Assembly (NCBI GenBank): GCA_007129055.1
Contig: SKWE01000070.1
Location: 1-6,924, forward strand
Length of the DNA: 6,924 bases
Origin: Syntrophomonadaceae bacterium
GTDB lineage: Bacteria > Bacillota > Dethiobacteria > DTU022
Reading direction: 5' to 3'
This document shows positions 4,975 to 6,924 of the stretch, in pieces (the first letter of the stretch is position 1; every line of letters starts with the position of its first letter). The notes under the pieces were generated by a model. The model worked only from the letters and a program-made list of their open reading frames with translations. It made no database searches and had not been told where the DNA came from. The translations under genes were made by a program, and so were the position numbers.

Positions 4975-6579
4975 ATGAAGTTGAAAAGTTTTATGTTGTT
5001 AGTGTTTTGCCTGCTTCTAATTCCGGCACTTTTGGTAGCCTGCGGGCCAGCAGAAGATGTAGTTGACGATATTACCGACCCGGATGATGAAGTAACAGAG
5101 CCATCGGCAGACCAGGATCTGATTATTGCTACACTTTCGGATGCTGTATCGCTGGATCCACATGGTTCAAACGATGTCCCGTCAGCAAAGGTTTGCTATA
5201 ATATCTACGAATCGCTGGTTGTTTTTGATGAAGACAGCGTATTGCAACCACTGCTGGCAACAGAATGGGAAGCAGTTGATGAACTGACCTGGGAATTCAA
5301 GTTGCGTGAAGGAGTTCTGTTCCATGATGGTTCTGAACTTACTGCCGAAGCGGTAAAAGCATCATTTGACCGTTTGCTTGACCCAGAAATTGCTTCGCCG
5401 CGCCTTTTCCTATTTTCAATGCTGGAAGAGGTTGTTGTAGTCGATGATTACACCGTGCAGTTTGTTACCCAATTTCCATTTGCCCCGCTGCCTGCCCACC
5501 TGGCCCACAGCGGTGGCGCCATCATCAGCCTCAATGCTATTGAAGCTGACTACGAAGAGATGGCTGCAGGCAACGAACCTGGTAGTTTCCTGGCAGAAAA
5601 TCCAGTAGGAACCGGTTTCTTTAAGCTTGAAAGCTGGGAACCGGGCAACCAGTTGGTAATGGTCCGCAATGATGACTACTGGGGTGAAAACGCCAGGCTT
5701 GACAGCGTAACTTTCAAGGTGGTACCTGAAAGTTTAACCCGTCTGTCCGAGCTGGAAACCGGTTTTGCCCATATTGCCGATCCTGTTGAACCAAGCGATA
5801 TGAGCCGTGTAGAAGCAATGGATAATGCACGCATGGATGTTACCTCAGTAACAGTTATGGCTTACATTGGCTACAATTGTGATAAACCACCTTTTGACGA
5901 TGTTCGTGTCCGCCAGGCAATTTCAATGGCGATCAATAAGGAAGATATTATTGCAGGCGCCTACGAAGGAACTGCAATCCCCGCAGAAGGACCGATTGCA
6001 CCTGGTGTATTCGGGCATGACCCAACCATCAGCGGATTACCTTATGATAAGGATATGGCAGCCGAACTGCTTGCCGAAGCTGGTTATGCAGACGGTTTCT
6101 CAACCACAATCTGGACAAATGATAACCCGGTTCGAATCATGATTGCCGAGTACGTTCAGTCTGAATTAAGAGACTTAAACATTGAAGTTGACGTAGAAGT
6201 TATTGAGTGGGGAGCTTACCTTGAGGGCACAGCTGCCGGTGACCATGAAATGTTCATCCTCGGCTGGTCAACCCCGACTCTCGATGCTGACTATGCAGTT
6301 TACGCTCTCTTCCATTCAGACAATGTGGGAGATCCCGGAAACCGTGCATTCTATAGAAGCGATGTAGCTGACGAACTGCTTGACAGGGGCCGTCAGGAAC
6401 CTGATCCAAACGAGCGCCTGGCTATTTACAGTGAGCTGCAGGAAATACTGATTGAGGACGCACCGATGCTTTACCTCGTTTACAACGAGAACCTGGCCGG
6501 AGTTAACAATAACGTTATGAACTTCGGTGTAACACCAGCCAGCATGTTCTTACTGCAGGATGTTTATATTGAAGAGTAA
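4975..6579 (+). CDS. Family-5 peptide-type solute-binding lipoprotein of the ABC importer
   Basis: This 534-residue extracytoplasmic receptor captures solute and hands it to the DppB/DppC pore. Residues 1-22 form a lipoprotein signal peptide (KLK, then a hydrophobic core) with lipobox LVAC and lipidated Cys23. An acidic linker follows (about 26-48), then a full SBP_bac_5 domain. Recognisable blocks are TAEAVKASFDRLLDP (123-137), VGTGFFKLESWEPG (211-224), RNDDYWGE (231-238) and PFDDVRVRQAISMAINKEDI (306-325). The pocket region GWSTPTLDADY (430-440) recalls glutathione-binding GsiB-like proteins more than E. coli DppA; this is from memory, so no symbol is given and the ligand (peptide, glutathione-like or other) is open. 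By hand count it has about 98 Asp/Glu against 27 Lys/Arg, an extreme acidity. It is divergent from its permease genes, has its own promoter and ends 24 bp before a strong terminator. It is complete. Confidence 0.95.
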   Translation: MKLKSFMLLVFCLLLIPALLVACGPAEDVVDDITDPDDEVTEPSADQDLIIATLSDAVSLDPHGSNDVPSAKVCYNIYESLVVFDEDSVLQPLLATEWEAVDELTWEFKLREGVLFHDGSELTAEAVKASFDRLLDPEIASPRLFLFSMLEEVVVVDDYTVQFVTQFPFAPLPAHLAHSGGAIISLNAIEADYEEMAAGNEPGSFLAENPVGTGFFKLESWEPGNQLVMVRNDDYWGENARLDSVTFKVVPESLTRLSELETGFAHIADPVEPSDMSRVEAMDNARMDVTSVTVMAYIGYNCDKPPFDDVRVRQAISMAINKEDIIAGAYEGTAIPAEGPIAPGVFGHDPTISGLPYDKDMAAELLAEAGYADGFSTTIWTNDNPVRIMIAEYVQSELRDLNIEVDVEVIEWGAYLEGTAAGDHEMFILGWSTPTLDADYAVYALFHSDNVGDPGNRAFYRSDVADELLDRGRQEPDPNERLAIYSELQEILIEDAPMLYLVYNENLAGVNNNVMNFGVTPASMFLLQDVYIEE

Positions 6580-6603
6580 ATATACAAATTAACAAGCCTT
6601 ATT

Positions 6604-6631
6604 AAAAGCCGCCTTTTCAGGCGGCTTTTTT
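6604..6631. terminator. Intrinsic terminator, probably bidirectional
   Basis: The stem AAAAGCCGCC (6604-6613) pairs with GGCGGCTTTT (6620-6629) around a 6-nt loop TTTTCA. Six T residues (6626-6631) follow the GC stem on the plus strand. It ends the solute-binding protein transcript. On the minus strand the stem is followed by TTTTAAT, so it can also terminate the convergent VanZ-family gene, whose stop codon lies 6 bp away. Confidence 0.9.
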
Positions 6632-6636
6632 CTGTT

Positions 6637-6924
6637 TCAGGTGCGCCAGCGGGAGGTTATGACAAAAGATAGCAGAATTACGAAAGCTGCCAGGCTTACT
6701 CCAATCATATCAAAGGCAACGTCAATTAAGCTGCTGAAACGCTGCTCCACAAAACCCTGGTGAAATTCATCCAGGAATGCCAGGGCGGTTCCAGCCAGGC
6801 AGGCAAAAAAGAGCGCCCACCAGGGCGATTTAGCATACTGGCTGATTAGGAAAAAGATAACCAGGGTAATAACAAAGAATACTACTACATGGGCTGTTTT
6901 TCGCAGCAGGAATTCAATAATTAC
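6637..6924 (-). CDS. VanZ-family membrane protein, N-terminus cut by window edge
   Basis: The frame is open from the right edge to TGA at 6637-6639, leaving 95 C-terminal residues. The VanZ-like pattern is clear: RKTAHVVVFF at about 8-17 (Lys-x-x-His), AFLDEFHQGFVEQR at about 49-62 with conserved Asp-Glu-x-His-Gln and Arg, then SSLIDVAFDMIG at 64-75 with the late conserved Asp. Hydrophobic segments are at about 11-28, 36-51 and 70-89 of the visible part, so it is an integral membrane protein. The family is named after VanZ of vancomycin-resistance clusters, which confers low-level teicoplanin resistance, but most chromosomal members have no known role and no other van gene is present. The start and ribosome binding site lie outside the window; perhaps 30-50 residues are missing. 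It converges on the solute-binding protein gene and is unlikely to be functionally linked to the transporter. Confidence 0.85.
   Translation of the reverse strand, partial: VIIEFLLRKTAHVVVFFVITLVIFFLISQYAKSPWWALFFACLAGTALAFLDEFHQGFVEQRFSSLIDVAFDMIGVSLAAFVILLSFVITSRWRT

Noticed and set aside
5867..6142. Open frame of 91 codons on the plus strand inside the solute-binding protein gene
   Set aside because: It is an alternate-frame shadow of a clearly conserved coding region and has no ribosome binding site.
6637..6924. Glycopeptide resistance cluster suggested by the VanZ-family gene
   Set aside because: No vanA, vanH, vanX or vanRS genes are near. Stand-alone VanZ-family proteins are common and mostly of unknown role.

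Overview
The window is an ordinary-looking bacterial chromosomal segment built around one peptide-type ABC importer. No mobile element, CRISPR array, RNA gene or defence-type system is visible. The host is most likely a Gram-positive-type Firmicute of the clostridial kind. This is inferred from strong AGAGGTGG/AAGGAG/AGGGGGAA ribosome binding sites, TTG start codons, a lipoprotein solute-binding protein, moderate GC with an AT-rich promoter region, and a VanZ-family neighbour. The solute-binding protein is extremely acidic while the cytoplasmic ATPase checked is near neutral, which hints at a saline or alkaline habitat.

Layout: (1) positions 1-748, minus strand, hold a carbon-nitrogen hydrolase (nitrilase superfamily) with a Glu-Lys-Cys triad, cut at its C-terminus by the window edge. 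(2) 749-892 is a short spacer with a 36-bp-period tandem repeat. (3) 893-4745, minus strand, is a tight four-gene operon read from right to left: DppC-like permease, DppB-like permease, DppD-like ATPase and DppF-like ATPase, with gaps of 18 and 30 bp and then an 11-bp overlap. (4) 4746-4974 is an AT-rich divergent promoter region. (5) 4975-6579, plus strand, encodes the cognate family-5 solute-binding lipoprotein. (6) 6604-6631 is a strong intrinsic terminator shared with (7) a convergent VanZ-family membrane protein at 6637-6924, minus strand, whose N-terminus lies beyond the window.

How they work together: the lipoprotein captures a peptide-like solute outside the cell and delivers it to the DppB/DppC pore, and DppD/DppF hydrolyse ATP to drive import. 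Both ATPases carry a C-terminal four-cysteine motif of the kind shown to hold an iron-sulfur cluster in mycobacterial Opp. The amidase-like nitrilase downstream could act on an imported amide, but this is only suggested by position. The order C-B-D-F, with the binding protein split off divergently, differs from the usual A-B-C-D-F.

The most informative noncoding signals are in the divergent region. A palindromic TTGCAA can serve as the -35 box for promoters in both directions. An 18-bp near-palindrome over a second TATAAT box, plus a third copy of its half-site, looks like an operator.
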